A stretch of 64,000 nucleotides of DNA from an uncultured Granulosicoccaceae bacterium (GCA_937951345.1 CALFCF010000076.1:20666-84665), one strand, 5' to 3'. Shown: positions 9,864 to 19,138, counted from the stretch's first letter. Program-made: numbers and translations. Notes: a model not told the origin generated them from the letters alone.

Positions 9864-10835
9864 GTGAGTCTTCCCGATCTTCAAGAACTGCGAGCGGCAC
9901 AGGCGATTGTTGCACCGCATATTATCCGAACGCCCTATGTGCCCTGCTATGGCGAGCGCATCACAGCCAGTGTGCCCGGTATTGACTTACAACTGAAGCT
10001 CGAACTTTTTCAACGCACCGGCAGTTTTAAACCGCGTGGTGCGGTGAATGTGTTATCCACTCTCGACAAGCAGGCACTTAGTCGCGGTGTTGCGGCTTTT
10101 TCAGCAGGTAACCACGCCATCGCCACGGCCTATGCTGCCAGCGTCGCTGGTACATCTGCAAAGGTTGTTATGCCTTCAAGTGCCAATGCCTATCGTGTAG
10201 CCAGTTGTAAGCGGTATGGCGCTGAGGTTGTGTTAAGTGATGACATAGCAGCTGCGTTTAAAGAAGTTGAGCGATTGAGCGAGCAGGAGGGGCGGACTGT
10301 GATTCACCCCTTTGAGGGTCCGGCAACAACCGCGGGTAATGCATCGCTTGCGCTTGAAATTCTCGACATCGATAAAGATGTCCAGGATATCGTTGTGCCT
10401 GTCGGTGGCGGTGGATTGATTTCAGGAATAGCCGCTGCTGTAAAACTCATGCTACCCGGTTGTCGTGTTATCGGCGTTGAACCCGAGGGGGCATGTGGCA
10501 TGACAAAAAGCCTGGCGCAAGGTAGTCCTCTAGCCGAAGTGACGGTTAACACAATCGCAGATAGTTTGGGTGCTCCGCTGCATTTGCCATACTCATTTGA
10601 TGTGATTCAACAATGCGTTGATGATGTGGTGGTTGTCAGTGATGCGGATATCGCCGCAATGATGCAGCTAATGTTTGAGGATTTGAAACTTGCAGTGGAA
10701 CCTGCAGGGGCCGCTGCGCTAACCGCGATTACCGGGCCCTTGAAAGATCAATTGGCCGGTCGGCGTGTGGTTGCAATCGTTTGCGGTAGTAATATTGACG
10801 CTCAATCCTGGCAGAGCTTAACCGCGTTGAATTGA
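9864..10835 (+). CDS. PLP-dependent threonine/serine dehydratase-like enzyme
   Basis: 323 residues, GTG start. This is a fold-type II PLP enzyme. The Schiff-base lysine is K56 in GSFKPRGAVNVL, the phosphate-binding glycine loop is VGGGGLISG, and the end carries VCGSNID. The length fits catabolic threonine ammonia-lyase or serine racemase, with no C-terminal ACT domain, so it is not the feedback-regulated biosynthetic IlvA. Family members deaminate L-threonine or L-serine to 2-oxoacids, but hydroxyaspartate dehydratases look alike. It follows the aldehyde dehydrogenase gene by 44 bp. Confidence 0.82.
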   Translation: MSLPDLQELRAAQAIVAPHIIRTPYVPCYGERITASVPGIDLQLKLELFQRTGSFKPRGAVNVLSTLDKQALSRGVAAFSAGNHAIATAYAASVAGTSAKVVMPSSANAYRVASCKRYGAEVVLSDDIAAAFKEVERLSEQEGRTVIHPFEGPATTAGNASLALEILDIDKDVQDIVVPVGGGGLISGIAAAVKLMLPGCRVIGVEPEGACGMTKSLAQGSPLAEVTVNTIADSLGAPLHLPYSFDVIQQCVDDVVVVSDADIAAMMQLMFEDLKLAVEPAGAAALTAITGPLKDQLAGRRVVAIVCGSNIDAQSWQSLTALN

Positions 10836-10859
10836 GCGCGATTTACATCTTTGCGGCAC

Positions 10860-10891
10860 AAGTCGCGAATTCAATAAGTCGCGAATTCAAT
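10860..10891. repeat. Perfect 16-bp tandem duplication
   Basis: The 16-mer AAGTCGCGAATTCAAT occurs twice back to back at 10860-10875 and 10876-10891. The second copy contains the stop codon (complement of 10887-10889) of the minus-strand hydrolase gene. It looks like a recent slippage duplication. I assign no function. Confidence 0.9.
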
Positions 10892-12230
10892 TAGACACAA
10901 ATTGTAAGCCCGGCTTTTGCGGCAAAGCGTTATCCAGAAACTCCAGGATATACCGGGACATATTGTCGTAATCCGGATTAAACGTCGATAATCCATACGG
11001 ACCCTTATCAGGTGCGTCTCCGTCCCATGGGCCGGACCAGACAGATTCCGCCTGCTGACAGCGCCGTACCGCATCGCGTGGTCGGGGGCCGCCGATACCG
11101 CAGTTTCGATAGTCTCCGCCGACTCCGTAATGCGGGTTATTGGGTGATTGGTGTATGGCGACATGAGTCAGGCCACTGATCTTGTATTCATCACTCCAAC
11201 CGTTCAACTCAATCAAGCTTGTGTCGTCATCGGTTTTGGATTGTGTTGCATGACTATCAATCCGGTTGTCCTTGTTGAGATCACTTCGGTATGTAATCAG
11301 CCGGCTTACCTGATGCTTTGCGTGTTGAACAAACAGTTTCTGATTGCTGGATGATTCTACAACGAGATCATCAGCGCTTTGAATAACCAGCCAGGGTGTG
11401 TTTACTGTCCCTGCTAACGTCAACAGTTGATGAAAGCGTTTTTTAGCGGCAACCGTCTCTGCTACCGCCTTGGTCGGAATAGCCTCATACCGGTAAGTAT
11501 CATCGGGTTTTTCAGTGTCCAGCCAGCGTTTGAAATATTGCAGCCACCGCGTCATCTCTGCGTAAGGTGATGTTGTCAAATAGAATGCCGGTGAAATTGT
11601 AATCGCGGCGTCGATGGGTGAATCGGGTTTTATCGCCTCACTTAGCGTGAGCAAGGCACCCAGTGAAAAACCCACGGTAATGACATTGTTGTGTTCGCGC
11701 GATGCCTGATCTATCAGATATTGTACTGTCAGTTTCCAGTCCGTTAATCCTGTGTTGAGTAAATCGCCCGGTCGAGTACCGTGTCCGGGTAATAGCGCGG
11801 TGCGGGTAATGTAACAATTTGCTGTCAGTGTTTGCGCCAGGTCACGCATGGAAAATGCACTGTCTGACAAGCCGTGCACCAGGACAACGATTCCTTGAGC
11901 CTGACCGCAGCTGGATAGTGGTTGTAGCTCCGACGGAGATGCCAGTCGAACTTCCTTGGTTGCGTTAGCTGGCACAAACGGTATACGTGAACTAAAGACC
12001 TCGTCATACACGCCTTTACTGTATTCATCAAAAGTCGGGGCGTCGAGCAGCGTCTCGTTGGATTTCCAGCCAGTGGGTTGAAGTAATCGGGGATCCACCA
12101 GACCGCTTTTGTTAAAACCGCACCCTGACAATAGCAGCACAAAAAAGCAGCCGATTTTAAAACGGCGTACTATGCCCAATAAGTAGAGGTGTCTGAAAGT
12201 GTTCAAGCCGATATCACCGGAATTATCCAA
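10887..12230 (-). CDS. Alpha/beta hydrolase lipoprotein
   Basis: 447 residues. A basic N-terminus and hydrophobic stretch end in the lipobox LLLSGC (C37), so an outer- or inner-membrane lipoprotein is expected. The hydrolase core has the oxyanion strand VVLVHGLSDSA (about 115-125) and the nucleophile elbow GFSLG with S189. The C-terminal part contains THVAIHQSPNN, where the histidine could complete the triad. The second half has a cysteine-containing segment (GDYRNCGIGGPRPRDAVRRC) not typical of small lipases. The substrate is unknown. The start may lie further in, because the lipoprotein signal begins only near residue 20. Confidence 0.75.
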   Translation of the reverse strand: MDNSGDIGLNTFRHLYLLGIVRRFKIGCFFVLLLSGCGFNKSGLVDPRLLQPTGWKSNETLLDAPTFDEYSKGVYDEVFSSRIPFVPANATKEVRLASPSELQPLSSCGQAQGIVVLVHGLSDSAFSMRDLAQTLTANCYITRTALLPGHGTRPGDLLNTGLTDWKLTVQYLIDQASREHNNVITVGFSLGALLTLSEAIKPDSPIDAAITISPAFYLTTSPYAEMTRWLQYFKRWLDTEKPDDTYRYEAIPTKAVAETVAAKKRFHQLLTLAGTVNTPWLVIQSADDLVVESSSNQKLFVQHAKHQVSRLITYRSDLNKDNRIDSHATQSKTDDDTSLIELNGWSDEYKISGLTHVAIHQSPNNPHYGVGGDYRNCGIGGPRPRDAVRRCQQAESVWSGPWDGDAPDKGPYGLSTFNPDYDNMSRYILEFLDNALPQKPGLQFVSN

Positions 12231-12421
12231 ATCGTGTACCTGCTCTTACATTGATCTGGTATTGTGAAGTTAGTGTCCGGTCGGGTTAATTAGGTTCAAT
12301 TCAGGCAGCGCACTTTTCTCCTTATCTGGCTTTGGCTGGTCAGTTTTTGAGCGACAGGCACCCGTATGCAGCCGCGGGTCTGGTTCTTTTACTGACGTAT
12401 TGGCCGGCTTACTGAATTAGC

Positions 12422-13669
12422 GTGTTGACTGAATCCACTGATCAGGCCGCTCCGGCTACAAAACCGCCGGTATTATTTCTGGCCTTGTGTGCCGGCGTGG
12501 CGGTTGTCGGGTTGACGATATTGACACCGGCAGTGCCGCAAGTGCGTGCTGAGCTGAAAATCTCTAGCGCCGCCGTACAGCAACTTCTGACCGTCTATAT
12601 GGTGGCGCTGGCCGCAGGGCAACTGGTGTTTGGCCCGCTGTCGGATCGCTACGGTCGACGGCCGGTATTGCTGGTAGGGGTCGTTTTATTTCTGCTCAGC
12701 AGTGTTGTTGCAGTTTTCTTTGTTCGCGCTGATGTACTTATCGTGTTGCGCGCAATGCAGGGTCTGGGCGCGGCTGCCTGCACTGCCATGAGTCGCGCCA
12801 TGGTCAACGATTTATACGAACGTGATGAGGCTGCGAGGCAGCTATCAACCATGGCGATCGCACTCGCTATAGCACCGGCCTTATCATTAATTTTCGGTGG
12901 TGTTTTAGCGGAATCTGCCGGCTGGAAAGGCAGTATGATTTTTCTGGCCGTGGCCGGGCTGCTGGTGATGCTGTGTTCGATACGTTATGCGACCGAGACA
13001 CTGGCAAACCCGATACCCGTCCTGGATATCAAACAGCTCGGTAAGACCTATTCCAAGATCCTGTCACGGTGGCTTTTTATCTGCTGGACGCTGGCCAGCG
13101 GTTTACAAGTGGGTATTTTTTTCTCACTAAACGGGTTTCTGGCTTACCAGTATCAGAAACACGGATATTCGCTAGCTGAGTTCGGGGTCTGGTTTGCTTT
13201 GACGCCTGTCAGCTACATCGTAGGCAACAGCTGTAATAAACGTTGGTTCGTAAAGCGAGGTATTGCACGTGCTGCGTTGATTGGTTGCGCCCTGTCGTTG
13301 TTTGCTATGACAACTTTGCTTGTGTTGCAACTGGCGGGATTTACTCACGCTTTATCGTTGGCCCTGCCTTGTATGTTGTTTGGCTTCAGCAACGGCATTG
13401 TAATCGCCAATACAACTGCCGGAGCAGTCGATGCATCAGGGGGTTACATCGGGACAGCAACCGGTATCGTCGGGGCATGGCAGATGGCAGCAGGTGGAAT
13501 CGCTGGTATGATTATCATCGCTTTTGGTGGCGCAGAGCACTTCGCTGTTGCCGGAACGGCGGTTGTCTTCATGGCGGTGTTGTCGCTAACAGCGATGTTT
13601 ATCGTGTATCGCCATGAATTGCGTGTTCTATCGGGTTCGACAACAACTACGGTACCCAATGTTCCTTAA
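12422..13669 (+). CDS. MFS transporter, Bcr/CflA drug-resistance type
   Basis: 415 residues with about 12 membrane helices. The segment between helices 2 and 3 is GPLSDRYGRRPVLLVG, the MFS motif A in the form seen in Bcr/CflA multidrug efflux pumps. Helix 4-5 carries RAMQGLGAAACTAMSRAMVNDLY, also typical of that group. The start is GTG 12422, with TTG 12425 as an alternative. A proton-driven exporter of small molecules is expected; the substrate cannot be read. It precedes the trans-sulfuration-type PLP enzyme by 56 bp on the same strand. Confidence 0.85.
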   Translation: MLTESTDQAAPATKPPVLFLALCAGVAVVGLTILTPAVPQVRAELKISSAAVQQLLTVYMVALAAGQLVFGPLSDRYGRRPVLLVGVVLFLLSSVVAVFFVRADVLIVLRAMQGLGAAACTAMSRAMVNDLYERDEAARQLSTMAIALAIAPALSLIFGGVLAESAGWKGSMIFLAVAGLLVMLCSIRYATETLANPIPVLDIKQLGKTYSKILSRWLFICWTLASGLQVGIFFSLNGFLAYQYQKHGYSLAEFGVWFALTPVSYIVGNSCNKRWFVKRGIARAALIGCALSLFAMTTLLVLQLAGFTHALSLALPCMLFGFSNGIVIANTTAGAVDASGGYIGTATGIVGAWQMAAGGIAGMIIIAFGGAEHFAVAGTAVVFMAVLSLTAMFIVYRHELRVLSGSTTTTVPNVP

Positions 13670-13725
13670 GGTTAGAATCAGGGCTAAAGAATTGACCATG
13701 TTTAAGATCGTTAACAACACTTGAA

Positions 13726-14907
13726 ATGAAATCCCGTTCTCCTCAGGGTGTGCATTACGAAACGCTGGCTGCCAGCGCGTCACACCATATCGATCTTCAA
13801 ACCGGCGCAGTCATCCCTGCCATCCAGCCATCAACGACATTTGCCCGTGACGAGCAGTACAACCTGATCAACCCCGCCCATGGCTATGCACGGGATAAAT
13901 CACCGACCTACCTGATCGCTGAGCAGGTTTTGGCTGATCTTGAAAATGCGGCGGAATGTCGGCTGTTCAGTTCCGGTATGGCGGCAATCGCCAGTGTGAT
14001 TCAAGCGCTGGGTTCAGGCGGGCATGTGCTTGTGCCGGATTCTTTTTATTGGGGTGTGTTTTCGTGGTTAAAAAGTTACAGCGCTAGCTCTGGCTTGAAA
14101 GTCAGCACCTATGCTAATGCAGATTCAGCGTCGCTTGCGTCTGTGCTAGATGAACTGAAACAGGCAGGTGATTCCCCCGGCCTGGTATGGGTTGAAACAC
14201 CGTCCAATCCTTTTCTGTATGTGACGGATATTGCTGAAGCGGCACAGAATGCACATGCCGCTGGTGCAATGCTATGTGTCGACTCCACCGCAGCAACTCC
14301 TGTGCTCACCCGACCCCTCGATTTAGGCGCCGATCTTGTGGTGCATTCAGCTACTAAATATCTCAACGGTCATGGGGATGCGCTGGTCGGTGCTGTATTG
14401 ACCAACGGTGATAATTCGCTGTGGCAGTCTGTGGCAGAGCAGCGCGCTATGGCCGGTAGTGTCCCCGGTAGCCTCGAAGCCTGGTTACTTACACGCGGGT
14501 TACGAACCTTGTTTTTGCGTGTACGTCAGTGCTGTAGTAACACGCTGGCTATCGCTGAATGGCTCGAGCAACAATCGATGGTTGATAAGGTGAACTACCC
14601 GGGGCTATCGACCCATCAGCATCATGCGATTGCCCGGCAACAAATGCAGGGAGGTTTCGGTGGACTACTGTCGTTTGAACTCAAGGCAGACAAGGTGGCT
14701 ACGTTAAAGTTTGTCGGTGCATTACGATTGATCGTCAGCGCCACATCACTTGGCGGGACAGAAACGCTGATCGAACACCGTGCGAGTGTGGAGCCACCGG
14801 AAACTGGTGTGCCGGAGAATCAGTTGCGTTTAGCCGTAGGAATTGAGCAGGTGGATGATTTGATCGAAGATTTTCAACAGGCTTTTGATACGACGTTCGG
14901 AACTTAG
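13726..14907 (+). CDS. Trans-sulfuration-family PLP enzyme (cystathionine/methionine gamma-lyase type)
   Basis: 393 residues, full length for the Cys/Met metabolism PLP family. The PLP lysine is in VVHSATKYLNGHGDALVG. The substrate-side arginine is expected in VGIEQVDDLIEDF at the end, and the N-terminal GAVIPAIQPSTTFAR matches the family. Members include cystathionine gamma-synthase, cystathionine gamma-lyase, methionine gamma-lyase and O-acetylhomoserine sulfhydrylase. Sequence alone does not separate these here. A preceding exporter gene on the same strand could be a functional partner, but this is only positional. Confidence 0.85.
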   Translation: MKSRSPQGVHYETLAASASHHIDLQTGAVIPAIQPSTTFARDEQYNLINPAHGYARDKSPTYLIAEQVLADLENAAECRLFSSGMAAIASVIQALGSGGHVLVPDSFYWGVFSWLKSYSASSGLKVSTYANADSASLASVLDELKQAGDSPGLVWVETPSNPFLYVTDIAEAAQNAHAAGAMLCVDSTAATPVLTRPLDLGADLVVHSATKYLNGHGDALVGAVLTNGDNSLWQSVAEQRAMAGSVPGSLEAWLLTRGLRTLFLRVRQCCSNTLAIAEWLEQQSMVDKVNYPGLSTHQHHAIARQQMQGGFGGLLSFELKADKVATLKFVGALRLIVSATSLGGTETLIEHRASVEPPETGVPENQLRLAVGIEQVDDLIEDFQQAFDTTFGT

Positions 14908-14937
14908 CGTACTGCTGTTTATTACCTGTGTTGTAAT

Positions 14938-15030
14938 TAGAGGCCATCTCAAAATCGATCGGGGACGCCGAGTCCTGGACGCTGATCCTGCGTTGTGTGG
15001 CGCGCAATTTCAATTTTGAGATGGCTTCTA
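14938..15030. repeat. 93-bp inverted-repeat element (MITE-like or IS remnant)
   Basis: A block bounded by TAGAGGCCATCTCAAAAT at 14938-14955 and its near complement ATTTTGAGATGGCTTCTA at 15013-15030, an 18-bp inverted repeat with two mismatches. The 57-bp interior is G+C rich and non-coding. The ends resemble the terminal repeats of an insertion sequence, so it may be a non-autonomous derivative. It lies between convergent-free genes on the same strand and would also fold as a long hairpin after the PLP-enzyme gene, possibly acting as a transcript end. Confidence 0.75.
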
Positions 15031-15073
15031 GTCTGAAAACGTTTGGCATATTTAACTACTTGATTGTTTGATC

Positions 15074-16246
15074 ATGAGTGACTCAACACTGTCTTTGGGC
15101 GAATTCGTTGAAGCTGCGCCTTTTATCGATATTGCACTGGATACCGATGACGCAAGCTCACGCAAAACTCAAGCTCTCGAGCCGCTATCGCTTGGCGCGA
15201 AGCACGGTTTGCAACTCGAGCGGTTGCACCCGGCTTTGCTACGTGCGCATATCGCGCTTGCGCGACTCCTGGAAGCCTCCCGTGAGCTTGACCCGTCCGA
15301 GCCACCACTGAAATTTCTTCTACTGAGTGAAACCCTTGCCAATCTCCGGCGCTCCGGCTCAGAGATCGATTTAGAAAATATCCTGTCGACGAATGACGGT
15401 GAATCAAAACGACCGGAGGCTGTTGCGTCGCTTTTGCAGGCATTGCCCAGCTTGACTCAACGAACTGTCGATCAAGGATTCAACAGACAACGATTGATAG
15501 AAATTGCCAGCATACTGGGTTGCAGTCCGGGTTTTGGGCAAAACGTTGTGCCTGCAAATGCTGCGGGTTCAGATAGTGCCGGAAAAACAAATGACCTCCA
15601 GATAGATGATGGTCAATTCGCCGCTCTACTTCAGAACTGGCATGAGTTCACGGAATTGTCTCATCGAAATTTGGATACACTGGTTGTCAGTGCGATTGCG
15701 TTTGCCCGATTCTGGCAGCTTAAACCGCTGTCAGCTGACAACTCGGTCGCAGCACACTTGTTATGGCAGTTGCTTCTGGTTGATGCAGATTTGTGTAAAT
15801 TTCCGGCGCTCGCACTATGTGAACAGATTTCTCTGCGTGCATCTGAATTCGATCGTCGACTGACGACGGCAACAGCTCATGGCGATGCGCAGGCGAGGGA
15901 AGAGTGGGTTTTATTTTGTGTTGAATTGATTGAACAGGCTGCATTGTTGTCGTTAAGTCGTATTCATAACTGCCGCGCTCTTTTTCAGTCAATGCGATCA
16001 ACAGTCTCCGATAATGTTGCCGGACAGCATGGTGATTCACTCTACAAGTTACTGTGCCAAAATCCGATTGTAAAAATCAAACATGTTGTTGATGCCGATA
16101 TTGCCAAAAGACAGACTGCCTCTATTTATCTGAATAAACTGGTCGAATGTGGCCTGTTGCAGAGTCGTCAATCCGGGCGGAGCAAGTCGTTTTACAATCA
16201 TGCTTACCTGAATATATTCGGTTGGAGCGGGCAGATCACACGCTGA
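15074..16246 (+). CDS. Fic-fold protein with destroyed catalytic motif (pseudoenzyme) and C-terminal winged helix
   Basis: 390 residues from ATG 15074. The layout follows stand-alone Fic proteins: an N-terminal helical Fic_N-like part, a Fic core at about 185-300, and a winged helix at about 345-385 (AKRQTASIYLNKLVECGLL, then GRSKSFYNHAYL). The catalytic motif HPFxDGNGRxGR is replaced by KPLSADNSVAAH at residues 217-228. The catalytic histidine, the glycines and the arginines are gone; only P218 and N223 remain. The inhibitory motif S/TxxxEG is also not recognisable near residues 88-100. AMP transfer is therefore not expected; a regulatory or DNA-binding role is possible. Homology to Fic is by pattern only. 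Confidence 0.6.
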   Translation: MSDSTLSLGEFVEAAPFIDIALDTDDASSRKTQALEPLSLGAKHGLQLERLHPALLRAHIALARLLEASRELDPSEPPLKFLLLSETLANLRRSGSEIDLENILSTNDGESKRPEAVASLLQALPSLTQRTVDQGFNRQRLIEIASILGCSPGFGQNVVPANAAGSDSAGKTNDLQIDDGQFAALLQNWHEFTELSHRNLDTLVVSAIAFARFWQLKPLSADNSVAAHLLWQLLLVDADLCKFPALALCEQISLRASEFDRRLTTATAHGDAQAREEWVLFCVELIEQAALLSLSRIHNCRALFQSMRSTVSDNVAGQHGDSLYKLLCQNPIVKIKHVVDADIAKRQTASIYLNKLVECGLLQSRQSGRSKSFYNHAYLNIFGWSGQITR

Positions 16247-16652
16247 TGTTTAACGCTTTTGTGTTCTGGTTTGCTTTTGCGTTGAAAGTGCTTGTCTCTG
16301 CGTTTTCATAACATCAATCGATGATTTTCATCGCAATTATCATCTATCAATTTTCATCGGTGAAACCATTCCACCGTGTATCTGTCCTACCTGTCAGAAT
16401 ATTGACGAATTAATCTGATCGCGCCGGAATCTTATTGCCCTGGCTGTGCGTAGAACATATCTTGTCATTTCTTGTTTTATTGCTGCTGCATAGCGGACTG
16501 TGCGGCGAGTCTCAGGCGGGCAAGGCCAACGAATAGCGTCAATTTGTCATAACAAGCAACTACGTGATGAACCACTAGTCCGTCTTTTGTTGACGAGCTT
16601 ACATTACGAAAGGTATATTGAATTTGACTTCAAGAGAAACCTGTACATCAGA
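16247..16652. other. Intergenic region of about 400 bp
   Basis: No gene supported. The 10-mer ATTTTCATCG occurs at 16324-16333 and again at 16350-16359, a 26-bp spacing that could place two protein sites on similar DNA faces, but this is weak. An open frame extends from 16500 into the next gene, but the segment before ATG 16653 has no recognisable protein character. Confidence 0.3.
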
Positions 16653-17327
16653 ATGAACCCGTACCTCTTCATAGGCATCGTATCCTTCAGCATTGCGCTT
16701 TGTGCTGCAATGGTGACGGCGCTTGTCTTGGCGGGAACTCCGGCGTTGCAGGCTATCGGTCTCGTTTATGCATCAATGCTGCTCGCGATGTTGACGATGC
16801 AACAACGTGCCTGTCAGGGATGCAACCCTACGGCCAACGCGAAAGTGGCCAATAGAAGAAGGCGCGGACCGTACCAGTACGTTAAATCTGATAGTGCCGA
16901 CAGCACCAGTGGCGAAGTCGTCAAAAGCAGCGCAATGAGCGCTACTGCGTTGGGGTCAAGTAACAATGCCGGTCAATCGATGACCAGCCGCAGGTCCACC
17001 AGCTCACGTGTCAACGTAAATACCAGCGATGCCAGCGCGTTAGCCCGCAAAAGTGTAGACGAAAGCCTTGGCGAGAATACAGCAAGTGAACCACCGAAAC
17101 TGGTAATGGCATCTGTTACGAATCTATTTGACCACACAGCGTCGAATTCAGCTGTCAGCGCAGTACCTGATATTGTCACCAGGTCTGTACCTGTGTTTCC
17201 AACCGCATCAATTGTTCGCTTACAACCCGTAGTTCCGTATGCTCACGCAGCGCGATCGCACAATCGACGATACAGTCGTTCTAATGCCGTTAGGAAGATA
17301 ACGGCTGGACGTGCAGGTCAGCAGTAA
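16653..17327 (+). CDS. Hypothetical membrane protein with Ser/Thr-rich tail
   Basis: 224 residues from ATG 16653; the frame is open back to 16500 but that extension lacks protein-like features. Two hydrophobic helices at residues 1-30 and 30-50 (NPYLFIGIVSFSIALCAAMV, LQAIGLVYASMLLAMLTM) are followed by a basic stretch with QRACQGC. A long low-complexity tail rich in serine, asparagine and alanine comes next, and the protein ends basic. I do not recognise a family. It converges with the coiled-coil gene at 17360, with a gap of only 32 bp. Confidence 0.5.
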   Translation: MNPYLFIGIVSFSIALCAAMVTALVLAGTPALQAIGLVYASMLLAMLTMQQRACQGCNPTANAKVANRRRRGPYQYVKSDSADSTSGEVVKSSAMSATALGSSNNAGQSMTSRRSTSSRVNVNTSDASALARKSVDESLGENTASEPPKLVMASVTNLFDHTASNSAVSAVPDIVTRSVPVFPTASIVRLQPVVPYAHAARSHNRRYSRSNAVRKITAGRAGQQ

Positions 17328-17359
17328 CCACTTAAAGCAAGAACTAAAGCAAAAACGGA

Positions 17360-19138
17360 CTAACTTTCCTTACTGGTTTTAATGCTTTTACGAGCTTGCG
17401 TACCGGCTACCTGAGAATTCCGCATTCTTCTGGGAGATTGAAGAATACGGAAGCCTTTTCCTTCGAGATCTACATCAGACATTGATTCGAGTTGTCTGCG
17501 AAGTTCGATATTTTTCTGCTTCTCTCGCTCCAATGAACGCAACAGGTTGCTGGTGGTGTTATTCTGAAGATCGATTTCTGTGCGCATATCGTCCATTTTA
17601 CGTTGCACGCGTTCACGTGCCTCGACCGAACGACGCGCGAAATTGACTGCCTTGCGTGCCGTTAACAATGCCTTTGTTCGCGCATCAATGTTTCGACGCA
17701 CTTCAGTCCTGGCTTGTAGCATTGAGTCCTTAGCGGTAGCGAGCTTGTGCTCAATGACAGCGCGAGCCTCAGTTTCCCGCAGAAGCTTGTTTTCGGCTTT
17801 GGCAGTCATTTGGATTTGCTGTTGCAATTGCTCTTCAAGCCTGGAAAGTTTGTCTGCTTGCGCAGATAACGACTGAGAGCTTTCAACGCCTGCATTTGCC
17901 AGCGCTCTGCGCGTAATCCGCAGGTTTTTCTCAATTTCCAGTTTTTTATCTGTCTGTGTCTGCAATTCGTTCTGCAGCTTCGTGATAGTTTCAGTGTGCG
18001 ACGAACTGGCTGACGCGTATTCTGATTCAACAGTTGCCAGTGCCTGGCGTGCTGTTTCAAGGTTCTTCTGTGCTTCCTGACGCAAGTGAATTTGCTGGCG
18101 CAGAAGCTCACCGGATTGCGTGATGAACTCGTTACGTTGTTCGTCGAGATTCTCTTTACTGCTTAATGTGTCAGCAGTGTTCTCTTCGTTGATGACGGCG
18201 ACTTCAGCACCCGGCGAATGTGCGGTTGCGTTTAGTTGATTGGTACATGCAGTAAACGCAGCTTCGAACGCATTGTCGTAACTTTCAAGATCCAGCTGTT
18301 CAGTTTCGAAGTTGTTTGCTGTTTCCGTTGGCTGCTCATTGCCGGTGGTATCTGCCGCCACTGTTTGTTGAGCGCTGCAAGCGTCGAAAGCCTGATCGAA
18401 TGCCTGGTTGTATTCAGTGTTTTCCCAGCCTGGTGACGAGTCTGTGGAAATAAAGTCTGTGACGCGCGGTGATTCAATAGTGGAATCTGCAGTGTCAATT
18501 TCAACGTCTGTGAGCTCTAGAGTTGAATCGAACAACAGGGTTTCTTCCATTTCATATTGTATTGATTCTTCCTGCTGATCAGCTAAGTCATTTTCAGAAC
18601 TTTCAGCATTGGCTTCGAATATTGCTTCAGCCTGCTCGAGTGAATTTTGCTCAGCACTGTCGGAAATACCATCGTGCACATTGTCTATATTGCTCGTAGT
18701 GCATGTGTTGTAGGCATCATCGAACGCTTCGTTGTACCGTGCCTGATCTAACGGGGCTATCGAAAAACTGTCCGTTACCTGTCCGTTCATTGCTTCTGTC
18801 ATCTCGAATTCAAGTGAATCAAAATCATGCTTGGCAATACTGGATTGTGTTTTTCTACCGGAGATCGCCCTGATACATAGTGTCAACGCCAGACCTGCGA
18901 AAACTGTCAGAACCGGTGCGAATTCCGATAGAAAGGTTGTTTGGGTTGGTGATACAACCAGAATACTTAATGCCGCCAGTGTCGCGACGATTGCGCCAAG
19001 GTTGGAGCCTAGTGACCAGCGATTCTGCCGGTTGGGGTTTTCTGGTTTTCGCCAGGCATTCAGGCTTCTGCTGGTTAGTATGAAAACCAGGTATCCGGTA
19101 GCTAGCGGTAACAGGAATCGAATGGCTATGTCAGTCAT
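17360..19138 (-). CDS. Membrane-anchored acidic/coiled-coil protein with three YNxAFDxAFxxC motifs
   Basis: 592 residues, no family recognised. Two membrane helices lie at about 5-22 and 47-90. An acidic region at about 100-310 then carries three copies of a short motif: YNEAFDDAYNTCT (135-147), YNQAFDQAFDACS (243-255) and YDNAFEAAFTACT (287-299). A long predicted coiled coil spans about 330-560, rich in Lys, Glu, Gln and Arg with heptad-like LE/RR patterns. The basic tail contains RILQSPRRMRNSQVAG. The topology suggests an inner-membrane protein with a large cytoplasmic rod. The repeats could be docking sites; this is inference. Confidence 0.7.
   Translation of the reverse strand: MTDIAIRFLLPLATGYLVFILTSRSLNAWRKPENPNRQNRWSLGSNLGAIVATLAALSILVVSPTQTTFLSEFAPVLTVFAGLALTLCIRAISGRKTQSSIAKHDFDSLEFEMTEAMNGQVTDSFSIAPLDQARYNEAFDDAYNTCTTSNIDNVHDGISDSAEQNSLEQAEAIFEANAESSENDLADQQEESIQYEMEETLLFDSTLELTDVEIDTADSTIESPRVTDFISTDSSPGWENTEYNQAFDQAFDACSAQQTVAADTTGNEQPTETANNFETEQLDLESYDNAFEAAFTACTNQLNATAHSPGAEVAVINEENTADTLSSKENLDEQRNEFITQSGELLRQQIHLRQEAQKNLETARQALATVESEYASASSSHTETITKLQNELQTQTDKKLEIEKNLRITRRALANAGVESSQSLSAQADKLSRLEEQLQQQIQMTAKAENKLLRETEARAVIEHKLATAKDSMLQARTEVRRNIDARTKALLTARKAVNFARRSVEARERVQRKMDDMRTEIDLQNNTTSNLLRSLEREKQKNIELRRQLESMSDVDLEGKGFRILQSPRRMRNSQVAGTQARKSIKTSKES

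Noticed and set aside
15074..16246. Active Fic AMP-transferase toxin
   Set aside because: The catalytic histidine and the glycine/arginine phosphate anchor are all replaced, and no antitoxin gene is adjacent.
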